From NCBI RefSeq assembly GCF_016820655.1, contig NZ_WSFT01000048.1, positions 1-54,434 on the forward strand: a DNA stretch of 54,434 nucleotides, given 5' to 3'. Both the position numbers and the translations under genes were made by a program. Origin of the DNA: Anaeromonas frigoriresistens. GTDB taxonomy: Bacteria; Bacillota; Clostridia; Tissierellales; SIT17. The notes below the pieces were generated by a model. The model made no database searches. It saw only the letters and a list, made by a program, of their open reading frames with translations, and had not been told where the DNA came from. Below, piece after piece: positions 41,034-50,140 of the stretch (position 1 is the first letter of the stretch; each line of letters begins with the position of its first letter).

Positions 41034-43454
41034 TTAGTTAGATTCTATTTTTTTAAAAATTCCTTTTATATTACTATCCTGTGATAGATTTATTTTGATT
41101 TTTTTATCTTGAGAATTATTACTTCCTTCCCAACCTGTAAAAATGAAACCTTTTTGTGGCACAGCTTCAATAGTTAGGGGGATATCCTTAAAATAAATAC
41201 CAGCCCACGGGGTATCGGATTGTTTTATCTCTAAGGAATTAACCTTAATAAATCCACCTTCAGTCATATTAACTTCGATTTTGTTCAAACCTCTAAGATC
41301 AAAATATTCCATAATATATTGTCTAATATAATCAGGTCTTTTTATAGCAAAGGCTTTAATAACCTCAATTTCTTCTATCCAATTATTTATATCATTATCA
41401 TGAAGGTTCCATCTTTTAATATGTTCTTCTATATTAGGAGAGTAGATTTCTTTAATAGTATTAACTTTATCTAGTACCATTTTAGGTGAATAAGAGTCAT
41501 TAAGTCTATCGGCAAAGGTATTAATAAATTGATATTTAAATTCATCATTTTCAAGTAAAGTTCTTAATAAAAAAGTTGACCATGGAGGATTAGGCCAATC
41601 TGGTCCATTCTTTTCTGTGGCTCTTTTTAAGGAGTTATTCATAACTGCTTTCTCACCTTGAAATAACCCGAATCCATAATCTAAATCAAATACCATCCAT
41701 CTCCACCGACCATCATGACCATAGGTAGAATTTGGATCATAAGTGGGGGTTCTATTTCGCCATATTCGAAGGTTATTTCCGGGCCAATCTCTATTATCAC
41801 AATAAATTTGTAATACATTATACTCAATAAAATTCTCTATATCAATTTGAGTTTTTATAAAATCATAAACATCATCTTCTTTTATATCATGGACTTTTAA
41901 ATACTTAATCATTCGATTATAGTGCATTTCATCTCCAGGATATCCTTCTTCAACTTCAACTCCTGCTATCCCGGTAGGATTTTTAATGATAACAATATCC
42001 TCTTTTTTTATATTATAATGATCATTGATGTAGTCACTGTCATAGGCTTCTCTAATATTATGGATACCATAGTAGTCTCCATTAATATAGAGGATACAAG
42101 GTTTGAAACTTTGTGTGTCTAAGTACTGAGGAGTCTTTATTAAACTTTGAATGAGTACATCTCTAAATAAAGAATGTTTACTATCTGTAGCTGAAGTTCT
42201 AAGAAGTATTCGAGAAAATCTATCAATATCTTTATCATAAATTTGGCTTTTAGATTTCTCATTAAAAAAATCATAGTAGAAATAGTCCGTATTATCATAG
42301 TCTTTATTAGCTGATAGTGATAGTGACTTAAGATTTTGAGATCTTGAATATCCTCCATAAATTCTGATACCTATATCTTGAACTAAGTCTAATTTACCTT
42401 TTTCATTAATTAATTCTATAGTTCCTTGTCTTTCCCAATTCTTACCTCTTTGATTATAGTTGGCAGGGGTAGCACTATTTATTTCTTTTTCAGGATTACT
42501 TAATTTCCATTGTTCAAATACCTTTCCAGTAATATATATTCCTTTCTCATAATCGAATAAGTTTTCAGGGTCGGTAACTAAAGATATTACAGGAGTATTA
42601 TATTTGTTATATATGTCACTACTAACAAAGTAGCTATGGGTGATGGTTTTACTTGTGGGATATCCATCTTTATATACTCTAGCGCGAATTATAGTGGGAC
42701 TTTTATCATTTGACGGTATTAATACAGGGTTGGTATAGATATTTGAGTTGGTAGTAGGGGTAGATCCATCTATTGTGTAGTGAATATTAGAATCAGAAGA
42801 ATTCTTTTTGAGTATTAAGTTAAAGCTTTCAGTGAAAAAGCCACTATCATGGGAGAAAGTAGGGGGACTAAGCCTTGCTCCATTAGGTCCATTGACTAAA
42901 CTTTTAATACTATTTGGATTTCCAGGGGTACCTTCATCAAATCCATACAAACTAGAGCTTCCATCAGGCTTTCTACCATAGGATATATTAGTTTCCATAG
43001 CTTTAAGAAGAAATATATCTCTCCAGTTATCAGTAGGACCAGTAAGAACTATTACCTTATCATTATTATTTAATTTAAAATTAGTGTGTAATGGAGAATC
43101 TGATTCGCTGATATTCTTCGATGATGTCCAAACTAAACAAAAAGATTTTGGCTCTACTATCTTATCGGGAAATTTCCATAAGAAAGGTTGTTTTGAATCA
43201 TTTGATAATCCGAAATTTTTTAGATTTACAGCTTTATCTCCTCTATTATAGATTTCAACCCAACCTTCAAAGTCACCTTCATTATCTCTGATACTATTAC
43301 GGTTATTTATCATTACTTCATTAATTACTAAATCATATCTTTTATATTCACTTTGGTGATTAAACACTGAGATGTCTCTTTTAAGAAATATATAAGCTAT
43401 AAAAAACATACATACAAACACAAACATGAGCCTAATATTCAATGACTTTTTCAT
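41034..43454 (-). CDS. CotH-family protein with lamin-tail and chitobiase-C-type domains
   Basis: An 806-residue exported or membrane-anchored protein. In order: a TM segment (about 7-26); a lamin-tail domain (about 40-160, NEVMINNRNS...GWVEIYNRGDKAVNLKNFGLSND); a chitobiase/hexosaminidase C-terminal-like domain (about 195-275, IHYTIDGSTPT); the CotH kinase-like domain (about 285-700, DWPGNNLRIWR, RWMVFDLDYGFG); and a C-terminal repeat domain (FTGWEGSNNSQDKKIKI). CotH of Bacillus phosphorylates spore coat proteins. AAGGTG selects ATG 43454. It lies in an operon with a glycosyltransferase and a VTC protein. Confidence 0.88.
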   Translation of the reverse strand: MKKSLNIRLMFVFVCMFFIAYIFLKRDISVFNHQSEYKRYDLVINEVMINNRNSIRDNEGDFEGWVEIYNRGDKAVNLKNFGLSNDSKQPFLWKFPDKIVEPKSFCLVWTSSKNISESDSPLHTNFKLNNNDKVIVLTGPTDNWRDIFLLKAMETNISYGRKPDGSSSLYGFDEGTPGNPNSIKSLVNGPNGARLSPPTFSHDSGFFTESFNLILKKNSSDSNIHYTIDGSTPTTNSNIYTNPVLIPSNDKSPTIIRARVYKDGYPTSKTITHSYFVSSDIYNKYNTPVISLVTDPENLFDYEKGIYITGKVFEQWKLSNPEKEINSATPANYNQRGKNWERQGTIELINEKGKLDLVQDIGIRIYGGYSRSQNLKSLSLSANKDYDNTDYFYYDFFNEKSKSQIYDKDIDRFSRILLRTSATDSKHSLFRDVLIQSLIKTPQYLDTQSFKPCILYINGDYYGIHNIREAYDSDYINDHYNIKKEDIVIIKNPTGIAGVEVEEGYPGDEMHYNRMIKYLKVHDIKEDDVYDFIKTQIDIENFIEYNVLQIYCDNRDWPGNNLRIWRNRTPTYDPNSTYGHDGRWRWMVFDLDYGFGLFQGEKAVMNNSLKRATEKNGPDWPNPPWSTFLLRTLLENDEFKYQFINTFADRLNDSYSPKMVLDKVNTIKEIYSPNIEEHIKRWNLHDNDINNWIEEIEVIKAFAIKRPDYIRQYIMEYFDLRGLNKIEVNMTEGGFIKVNSLEIKQSDTPWAGIYFKDIPLTIEAVPQKGFIFTGWEGSNNSQDKKIKINLSQDSNIKGIFKKIESN

Positions 43455-43478
43455 AATTTGCACCTTCTTAGATTAAAC

Positions 43479-44159
43479 TTATCCACTGACCTCACCATTA
43501 TAAGAAACGATATGTACTTCTTCTATACTGTCAATTGATTTAAGAGACTTAATTAAGAAGTCCTCTCCAATTTGTTTTAATTTTATTTCGTAGGTTATTT
43601 CCATAAAGTTATCTCTTGTTGTTTTCATACGTAATTTGTAGGGTATTTTATATTCATTTAAAATATCTGACACTTCTTTAGATTCTATTTTTGTACCCCT
43701 TAATACTAATAGGTAGGCGTAGTCGATGTATACAACTCTATTAAATATAAATAGTATAATAGATAGAATTATACTTCCAATAATTGCAATAATAAATTTA
43801 TTTGTTCCAGCAGATAGACCCACTGCAATAGCCCAAAATAGAAAACCAATATCCCTAGGTTCTTTAATGGCAGTACGAAAACGTATAATAGAAAGTGAAC
43901 CAACCATCCCAAGAGATAAAGCTAAATTATTTTGAATTAACATCATTACAATACCAGTTATTATACAAACCATCACTATTGTGATATTAAAATTTTGTGA
44001 GTATACAACACCAGAAAAAGTCTTCTTATATACAAAGTATATAAATAAAGCCAGAAGTGTAGTAACGACTATATTAAAAATTATATTTTCTATAGTAAAA
44101 GAATCCATGCCGTTAAATAAGTTAAATAAAATTTCTTGATCTATAAACCTATCCATCAT
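43479..44159 (-). CDS. DUF4956 membrane protein
   Basis: A 226-residue protein with about four TM helices (residues 25-140) and a soluble C-terminal domain of about 80 residues. The motif LSLGMVGSLSIIRFRTAIKEPRDIGFLFWAIAVGLSAG is the hallmark of DUF4956. The soluble part has a ferredoxin-like alternation of strands and helices (LRMKTTRDNFMEITYEIKLKQIGE). GGAGG precedes ATG 44159. DUF4956 genes are often adjacent to VTC-domain genes, as here, so the two products may work together, perhaps in polyphosphate synthesis or transport. Confidence 0.87.
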   Translation of the reverse strand: MMDRFIDQEILFNLFNGMDSFTIENIIFNIVVTTLLALFIYFVYKKTFSGVVYSQNFNITIVMVCIITGIVMMLIQNNLALSLGMVGSLSIIRFRTAIKEPRDIGFLFWAIAVGLSAGTNKFIIAIIGSIILSIILFIFNRVVYIDYAYLLVLRGTKIESKEVSDILNEYKIPYKLRMKTTRDNFMEITYEIKLKQIGEDFLIKSLKSIDSIEEVHIVSYNGEVSG

Positions 44160-44171
44160 AGCTACCTCCTT

Positions 44172-44870
44172 TTATCTCTTTAATATATCTCTTCCTAAAC
44201 AATACTTGCTTATTTCTGATCTTTGTATTTCAAAATTAGATAATAAATTTTGAAAAAATATAGGGATTATATGATTGTATTTAACTTCTAATATTAATAT
44301 AGGACTATTAAATATAGGTATCATAGATTTATTATCTTTAAAGAAATCATGAGAGTGAAAAGACGCAGCTAAATTTTTGTCTAAAGTTACTCTAATATTT
44401 TCAAAAGGATATATATAAGCTTCTCTATCATAATCAATAATGATCTTTGGAAGATAAAGGTCTCTATGCATGAAGGAAAATACTTTTTTAGCAGTCGCTT
44501 TGTTGTAATTAAGTAAGGGGCTAGAGTCACCATTTATAAGCTTGTGTACATCTTTACGGGACATAGTAACAGTTTCTTTTAAAATATAACTATCATACTT
44601 ATTCTTTATTTCTAATTTTATGGAGGGGGAGTCTATATCATATAGGCGAAGTCTGATTTTCTTTCTTATGTTATGGCCTATAATTTTTTCATAATAATCT
44701 TTATTATCTATAGTGTCAAAATATAGACTTCTAATCCAGTAAGAACCAGTTTCATCACAATTAGGGTCTAAGTCCATGTTTTGTTGTAAAAATAATCTTA
44801 ATTCAGCAGCTTGAATTTGGTTAATGAAATATTTTATTTCATGTCTAAATAGATTATCTTGTTTTTTCAA
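44172..44870 (-). CDS. VTC-domain protein (polyphosphate polymerase-like)
   Basis: A 232-residue triphosphate-tunnel protein. Tunnel-type motifs are present in order: FRHEIKYFI, RSLYFDT, KKIRLRLYD, KLEIKNK...LKE, IIDYDREAY, RVTLDKN and LEVKYN, so the basic and acidic residues needed for polyphosphate synthesis from ATP appear kept. The best start is TTG 44870, six bases after G6; a longer frame to 44966 would overlap the glycosyltransferase gene. No SPX domain is present, unlike fungal VTC proteins. It lies between the glycosyltransferase and DUF4956 genes. Confidence 0.85.
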   Translation of the reverse strand: MKKQDNLFRHEIKYFINQIQAAELRLFLQQNMDLDPNCDETGSYWIRSLYFDTIDNKDYYEKIIGHNIRKKIRLRLYDIDSPSIKLEIKNKYDSYILKETVTMSRKDVHKLINGDSSPLLNYNKATAKKVFSFMHRDLYLPKIIIDYDREAYIYPFENIRVTLDKNLAASFHSHDFFKDNKSMIPIFNSPILILEVKYNHIIPIFFQNLLSNFEIQRSEISKYCLGRDILKR

Positions 44871-44889
44871 ACTTAGCCCCCCAAAAACA

Positions 44890-46176
44890 CTACAATTTAT
44901 AGCTATTATTCGTTCTACTAACTTTATTCCAATTTTTATTATCAAAATAGTAAGTGACAGTTCCAATTATAAAAAAGAATATTCTTAAAAATTGAAAAAA
45001 AATCATATCAAAGATAATCATAGAATAAAGGATTTTAGTCTTTAAATTTGGAATATTCTTCTTTGCTGATCTTATAGCTATGATAGAAGAAAAAATATTA
45101 AATAATATGGTATTAACATAATAAATAAATAAATATAGTGGATAATTATAAATTATTTTCGCTAAGATTAAAATCACGTTAATTATAAATACAATAGTAG
45201 CAAAGGAGTTGCTTAGTAGAGCATCTATAATCATATAAAAACAAACATTACTTTTAAAAATATTTTTAAATAGAAAACTACTATTATTTAAGATAGCGTC
45301 AATAAAGCCTTTTTGCCAGCGAATCCGTTGCTTAGATAGTTCTTTTAAGTTTTCAGGACATTCTGTATAACAAATGGCATTTTTATTGAAGACAAGTTTT
45401 TTATTATGCTTTTTTCCGTATTCTTGAAACTTTAGTGTTATATCAATATCTTCACCTAAACCTGTTTTGAATCCACCAACTTCAAAAATAATACTTTTTT
45501 TAAATATTCCAAAGGCCCCTGAAATTATACTTAAGGCATTATTATAGGCAAGGGATGATTTGTAAATATAGAACCCTTTTATATAATCTAGAGCTTGCAT
45601 TAAAACTATTTTCTTAAGTTTATTATCTAGTTTAAACATTTGCATAATGTGAATTACACCACCTGACGCAATCACATCTTTATCATCAAATACTTTATTC
45701 ATACTTAGAAGAGCATTTTTTTCTAAAACACAATCAGCATCCATGGTTAAAATCAGTTCTTTTTTAGAGCACAGAGTACCTACATTTAAACTGTCTGCCT
45801 TTCCACCGTTATATTTATCAATTACGTAAATAAAAGGGTATTTATTTGATTGATATATTCCTTTTACTTCATTAGATAACAAAGAGAGAGCATAGTTTTC
45901 TATTATAGCTAAATCTAATAAATCATATAAAAGAGTAAATGTACTATCCTCAGAACCATCGTTAATAAATATAACTTCAAAATTATCATAGTCTAAATTC
46001 ATTAGTCCTTTTATAGTATGACTTATTATAGGTTCTTCATTATAGCAAGGTATTAACATAGAGATTCCTTGTTGATTAACATCATATAAAACTCTCATGT
46101 TTTTAAATTTAAGAGAGCTTATTAAATGATATATAGAAAAAAAAGTACTGGTGAAAATAACTATAAAGAATAACAT
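44890..46176 (-). CDS. family 2 membrane glycosyltransferase (processive type)
   Basis: A 428-residue membrane enzyme. TM segments are at about 2-20 and in the C-terminal part (about 305-410), with the GT-A domain between. Substrate motifs: MLIPCYNEEP, FINDGSEDST, TMDADCVLE (DxD), GLGEDIDITLKF and QRIRWQKG (QxxRW). These make it a processive synthase like those producing poly-N-acetylglucosamine, hyaluronan or similar polymers. The ribosome binding site AGGTAGGGA selects ATG 46176; a TTG three bases earlier is possible. It follows the GH16 gene directly. Confidence 0.88.
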   Translation of the reverse strand: MLFFIVIFTSTFFSIYHLISSLKFKNMRVLYDVNQQGISMLIPCYNEEPIISHTIKGLMNLDYDNFEVIFINDGSEDSTFTLLYDLLDLAIIENYALSLLSNEVKGIYQSNKYPFIYVIDKYNGGKADSLNVGTLCSKKELILTMDADCVLEKNALLSMNKVFDDKDVIASGGVIHIMQMFKLDNKLKKIVLMQALDYIKGFYIYKSSLAYNNALSIISGAFGIFKKSIIFEVGGFKTGLGEDIDITLKFQEYGKKHNKKLVFNKNAICYTECPENLKELSKQRIRWQKGFIDAILNNSSFLFKNIFKSNVCFYMIIDALLSNSFATIVFIINVILILAKIIYNYPLYLFIYYVNTILFNIFSSIIAIRSAKKNIPNLKTKILYSMIIFDMIFFQFLRIFFFIIGTVTYYFDNKNWNKVSRTNNSYKL

Positions 46177-46179
46177 CAA

Positions 46180-47028
46180 TTAATCCCTACCTTTCTTAAG
46201 TGTTGGACTTATGTCAGTAGGGATAACTTCAAAAGTATTAGGAAAAACTGTGTCATCAGTAGGATTTCCAGGCCAATTTCCACCTATTGCTTGATTTATT
46301 ATTATGTACATGTATTCTTGTGGAATACTCTTTGTTGTAGTATAGATCTCTTTATCATCAATATACCAAGTAATAGACTCAGGCTTCCAATCTAGAGCTA
46401 CAGAGTATTGATCTTTTATTGACACCTTATATTTAAAATAATCTGAGCTTTGTATATTATTTTTTTCAAAATGAATTACACCATAGAATGTATAAGGTTC
46501 ACTACCTATCATTTCAAATAAATCAATTTCTGGAAGGGGTTCTCCACTAATAGGAAGGAACCATATAGCTGGGAAGAGTCCCTTTCCCTTAGAAAATTTA
46601 ATATTAAATTCAAAATAACCATATTTATAGGCATTTCTACTTTCAACAAGTCCCGAGGTATAAAGCTTATTTTCCTTATATTCTTTTTTTGAAGTGATTG
46701 TGATTATATTATCTGTTAGAGTAACATTATCTTCACTATAGAGTTGTAATTCATTATTATAACTATCTTTTCTTTCTACGGGAATCCAATCACTATTATT
46801 GTACTTTTCTTTAATTAATTTCTTAAAACCACTGGTATCATATGATTTTTTAAATTTAAGATCAGGTTTTTTATTAGAATATTCTATATCAATACTGCCC
46901 ATATTTTCTTTACTTTTATATGCAGACTTGATTTTTTTTAGATTAATTCTCAGCTCCTTACAGGACACAAAAACTATACTAATCAAAAATATCAATAAAA
47001 AAACCTTTCTTAGAGTTATTTTTTTCAT
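46180..47028 (-). CDS. GH16-family glycoside hydrolase lipoprotein
   Basis: A 282-residue surface enzyme. The signal sequence ends in a lipobox FVSC (Cys23). The GH16 catalytic signature EIDLFE (the two Glu act as nucleophile and acid/base) follows GLFPAIWFLP, and WYIDDKEIY and NQAIGGNWPGNP belong to the substrate cleft. GH16 enzymes cut beta-1,3(4)-glucans, galactans or related polymers and can also transfer chains. It is the first gene of the minus-strand cluster, so it may trim or anchor the polymer made by the next gene. GGAG lies upstream of ATG 47028. Confidence 0.87.
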   Translation of the reverse strand: MKKITLRKVFLLIFLISIVFVSCKELRINLKKIKSAYKSKENMGSIDIEYSNKKPDLKFKKSYDTSGFKKLIKEKYNNSDWIPVERKDSYNNELQLYSEDNVTLTDNIITITSKKEYKENKLYTSGLVESRNAYKYGYFEFNIKFSKGKGLFPAIWFLPISGEPLPEIDLFEMIGSEPYTFYGVIHFEKNNIQSSDYFKYKVSIKDQYSVALDWKPESITWYIDDKEIYTTTKSIPQEYMYIIINQAIGGNWPGNPTDDTVFPNTFEVIPTDISPTLKKGRD

Positions 47029-47103
47029 ATAAAAACTCCTCAGATATTTTAAAATATTCTTTCACTAATTTTTATCTTAAGATGTATAAAAATGAATTGT
47101 ATA

Positions 47104-47137
47104 TATTAATATTCATACTATTGTATGAATATTAATA
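47104..47137. promoter_or_regulatory. 15-base-arm dyad upstream of the glycopolymer cluster
   Basis: TATTAATATTCATAC (47104-47118) and GTATGAATATTAATA (47123-47137) are exact reverse complements around TATT. It lies in the 380-base region between the divergent glycopolymer and ABC operons, about 75 bases before the GH16 gene, and so is a likely operator rather than a terminator. From 47193 a ribosome binding site AGGAGG is followed by a 12-codon ORF (TTG 47204 to TGA 47242); it may be a remnant of a lost gene. Confidence 0.5.
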
Positions 47138-47313
47138 AGTTTTTGTTATATTTTTATTTATTTAGAAAATATAATAAGTAGATTTGTAATTCAGGAGGTT
47201 AAATTGAATATGAGTTTATTGAAAAAGCTAAAGAAAAAATGAGGATGCTAGAAGGTATATTCCTAGGGCAGATGGTACATTATTAATTTTAATTATATAA
47301 GAGAAAATAAAGA

Positions 47314-47394
47314 TTGACAGATTAATATATAGTGAGTATAATACATCCACCTTAAGGGAAGTGATTTTTTAATTAACTGACGAGTTAATTAAAA
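47314..47394 (+). promoter_or_regulatory. consensus sigma-A promoter and downstream operator of an ABC exporter operon
   Basis: TTGACA (47314-47319) and TATAAT (47337-47342), both perfect, are 17 bases apart. Just after the predicted start lies a 28-base palindrome, TTTTAATTAACT (47367-47378), GACG, then AGTTAATTAAAA (47383-47394). A consensus promoter with an adjacent palindrome implies strong expression held down by a repressor, probably the ArsR-type regulator encoded downstream. Confidence 0.8.
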
Positions 47395-47408
47395 GAAGGA
47401 GGAGAAAA

Positions 47409-48221
47409 ATGCGTACAAGAATTTTATATGCAACATTTAAGAGAAACTTTATTATTCAAAGGAGGGCCTACCCATTAGAATTTTTCATAGGTAAAATCTT
47501 AAGTGCCTTCTATACAGTTTTAACAGCCTACTTTATGTATAATCTTTTATTTAAAGGGCAACTGAATGACTCATTTTCTGAATTTACTGGAACATCAGAT
47601 TATATGTCCTACGTAATTTTAGGAGGTGGTATATATCTTTTTGTGGTAGGTACTTTTTTAAATGTAAGTAGAAGCTTAATCACTGAAATGAGAACAGGCA
47701 CAATTGATAGTTTGATGATTGCTCCCTTTGATAGAGTAGGTTATTTTTTTGGAAATATGCTACAACAAACCTTCACTACTTCTATGGAATTTCTATTAGC
47801 AATTATCATCAGTATACCTTTTGGGATAAATCTCACAGGGATCAACATACCAGCTACAATATTAGCTTTTTTGATTTCTTTAGTGGCCTATTTTGGTATG
47901 TCTTTAATTTTAGCAGCGGGAATGCTTTACTTTAGAGATACCTATATATCACAGAATACAGTTTTTTTAGCTATTTTACTTTTATGTGGTATTACATATC
48001 CAATAGAATATTTGCCTCAATGGGTTCAATATATTTCTCATATAATACCGGTGACTACTTCACTAAATATGATAAGAAATAGTGTTATATTAGGGATGGG
48101 AATACCAGAGCAGCTAAACAACTTTGGTTATCTTATGATATTAGCAATATTATATAGTGTTATAGGATTTAAGTTATTAAAAAGAATAGAAAAAATTGCT
48201 TTAGAAAATAACTTAGCATAG
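47409..48221 (+). CDS. ABC-2 type exporter permease, subunit 1
   Basis: A 270-residue membrane protein with six TM helices. The N-terminus FKRNFIIQRRAYPLEFFIGKILSAFYT and the central GTIDSLMIAPFDRVGYFFGNMLQQT loop are characteristic of the ABC-2 permeases that pair with DrrA-like ATPases. AAGGAGGAG precedes ATG 47409. It is the first gene of a permease-ATPase-permease operon. Confidence 0.84.
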   Translation: MRTRILYATFKRNFIIQRRAYPLEFFIGKILSAFYTVLTAYFMYNLLFKGQLNDSFSEFTGTSDYMSYVILGGGIYLFVVGTFLNVSRSLITEMRTGTIDSLMIAPFDRVGYFFGNMLQQTFTTSMEFLLAIIISIPFGINLTGINIPATILAFLISLVAYFGMSLILAAGMLYFRDTYISQNTVFLAILLLCGITYPIEYLPQWVQYISHIIPVTTSLNMIRNSVILGMGIPEQLNNFGYLMILAILYSVIGFKLLKRIEKIALENNLA

Positions 48222-48232
48222 GAGGGGTCTAG

Positions 48233-49219
48233 GTGATAAAAACAGAAGGATTAAGTAAGACATATGTTACAAAGATTAAAAAAGGGTTATTTCATAAAGA
48301 AAAGAAGAAGGTTGAAGCTGTCCAAAACTTAAATATGGTAATTAATAAAGGGAAAATCACGGGGCTGCTAGGTATTAATGGGGCAGGGAAAACCACAACT
48401 ATAAAGATGCTATCTACTCTAATAGAACCAACCAAAGGAACAGCTATTATAGATGACTTGGATTTAAAAAAGGATGCTAATGAAATCAAGAAGAAAATCA
48501 ATATGATAGCTGGAGGAGAGAGAATGCTTTACTGGAGACTTACCGGAAAAGAAAATCTCTGGTATTATGGGCAGATTTACAATATACCAAAAGACATTTT
48601 GATAAAACGAATTAATAAGCTTTTAAAACTTGTAGGTCTTTTTGATGATAAAGATACTCCAGTAGAAAGATATTCAAAAGGAATGAAGCAAAGGTTACAA
48701 ATAGCAAGGGGACTTATTAATGATCCAACTTATATTTTTATGGATGAACCTACTTTAGGATTAGATGCACCTATAGCCAGAGATTTAAGAGAATATGTAA
48801 AGAAATTAGCTGATGAGGAAGAAAAGGGGATTCTTTTAACCTCTCATTATATGAATGAAGTAGAGGAATTATGTGATTATATATATGTATTAGATAATGG
48901 TATATTAATTGCTGAAGGAAGTGCTAAAGAATTAGCTCTATTAGTTAATGATCACAAAATATTAAGAATTGAGATAGATGAATTATCATTTGAACTAGAA
49001 AAAGCTATTAACAATATTTGCACTCAATTTAGTGGGGAGGTCAAATATACAAGAAGAGAGCAGCATGCAGAGATATACTTAACAACAAAAGAAGATGTTA
49101 GTACCAGTATAGCAACTCTTCTAACTCAGTATAATGCTTCAATCAAGAAATTTTTATCCGAAGAGCCTAAGTTAGAAGATACTATTATTAGCTTAGCAAG
49201 GAGGGAGAAAAATGTATAG
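48233..49219 (+). CDS. ABC exporter ATP-binding protein (DrrA-like)
   Basis: A 328-residue ATPase. Walker A is GINGAGKTT, the signature YSKGMKQR, Walker B YIFMDEP, and the switch His is in TSHYM. A basic insertion near the N-terminus (KIKKGLFHKEKKKVEAV) precedes the nucleotide-binding domain, and an extended C-terminal domain follows. The start is GTG 48233 behind AGGAGGGG. The end overlaps the next permease by eight bases. Confidence 0.87.
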   Translation: MIKTEGLSKTYVTKIKKGLFHKEKKKVEAVQNLNMVINKGKITGLLGINGAGKTTTIKMLSTLIEPTKGTAIIDDLDLKKDANEIKKKINMIAGGERMLYWRLTGKENLWYYGQIYNIPKDILIKRINKLLKLVGLFDDKDTPVERYSKGMKQRLQIARGLINDPTYIFMDEPTLGLDAPIARDLREYVKKLADEEEKGILLTSHYMNEVEELCDYIYVLDNGILIAEGSAKELALLVNDHKILRIEIDELSFELEKAINNICTQFSGEVKYTRREQHAEIYLTTKEDVSTSIATLLTQYNASIKKFLSEEPKLEDTIISLARREKNV

Positions 49220-50030
49220 ATTCTTTTGGAGAGTGGTAAAAGCTGAAGCATTAAAAAAACATCGTACTACTTTTCATAGTAAGTTAGTGTATTTTTCAAT
49301 GCTAATCTGGCCAATATTAACCTTTGCAGTGGCATATTTTACATATAAACCTTTTAAATTGAGTGCGGGAGCAGAAAAGGTAGGATATTTAAATGATAAT
49401 AATCTAGTGATTTTTATTTTGATTGGTTATATTGCCCATATGTTTTTTCATTCTTTAGTCCAATCAGCTTGGGGATTTTCTTCAGAAAGATTTTGGGGTA
49501 CATTAGAATTAATATATCTATCTCCAGCTAGTAGGCTAGCTTTTGTATTAGGCAATGCCATATCTTCGCTTTTTGAGAATGTTTGGTTATTTATAATTTT
49601 TGCAATTATGATGTTTCAATTTTATGGAGAATTATATTTTCCAGGGATTGGGTTAACGGTGATAGGTACTATAACATTAATAATTCCTGCTATAGCTTGG
49701 GGGATGTTTCTGAATGCATTATTTTTATTTTCCCGAGATACAAGAATACTTTTTACTATTTTAGAGGAACCAATGGAGTTATTTGGAGGTGTAAAACTAC
49801 CAGTGGCTATTTTCCCTTTATGGGCTAAGATTATAAGCTATATATTTCCTTTAACTTACTCTATTAAAATATTAAGAAGAATTTTCCTCAAAGGAGAGGA
49901 ACTGGTACAATTACTACCTATTTTAGCACTAATATCTTTGGTAACACTAATTATGATAATTATTACGATTTTATTGCTAAAATCAGGAGAAAAATATGCT
50001 AAGAAAACAGGAAATATGGCTTTATTTTAA
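49212..50030 (+). CDS. ABC-2 type exporter permease, subunit 2
   Basis: A 272-residue membrane protein with about six TM helices. The segment RFWGTLELIYLSPASRLAFVLGNAISSL is the conserved cytoplasmic loop of ABC-2 permeases, and FGGVKLPVAIFPLWAKIISYIFPLTYSIKILR marks the C-terminal half. GGAGGG in the end of the ATPase gene precedes ATG 49212. With the permease at 47409 it would form a heterodimer. The exported compound is unknown. Confidence 0.84.
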   Translation: MYRFFWRVVKAEALKKHRTTFHSKLVYFSMLIWPILTFAVAYFTYKPFKLSAGAEKVGYLNDNNLVIFILIGYIAHMFFHSLVQSAWGFSSERFWGTLELIYLSPASRLAFVLGNAISSLFENVWLFIIFAIMMFQFYGELYFPGIGLTVIGTITLIIPAIAWGMFLNALFLFSRDTRILFTILEEPMELFGGVKLPVAIFPLWAKIISYIFPLTYSIKILRRIFLKGEELVQLLPILALISLVTLIMIIITILLLKSGEKYAKKTGNMALF

Positions 50031-50140
50031 AGGTATATCTTAATTGCTGTAGAATTCAATAAAGTAGATATATATATGAAATTTAAAATACTAATTAGAT
50101 GAAATAGATATGGATTTATTTCTTGTATTGAGGTGAAAGT

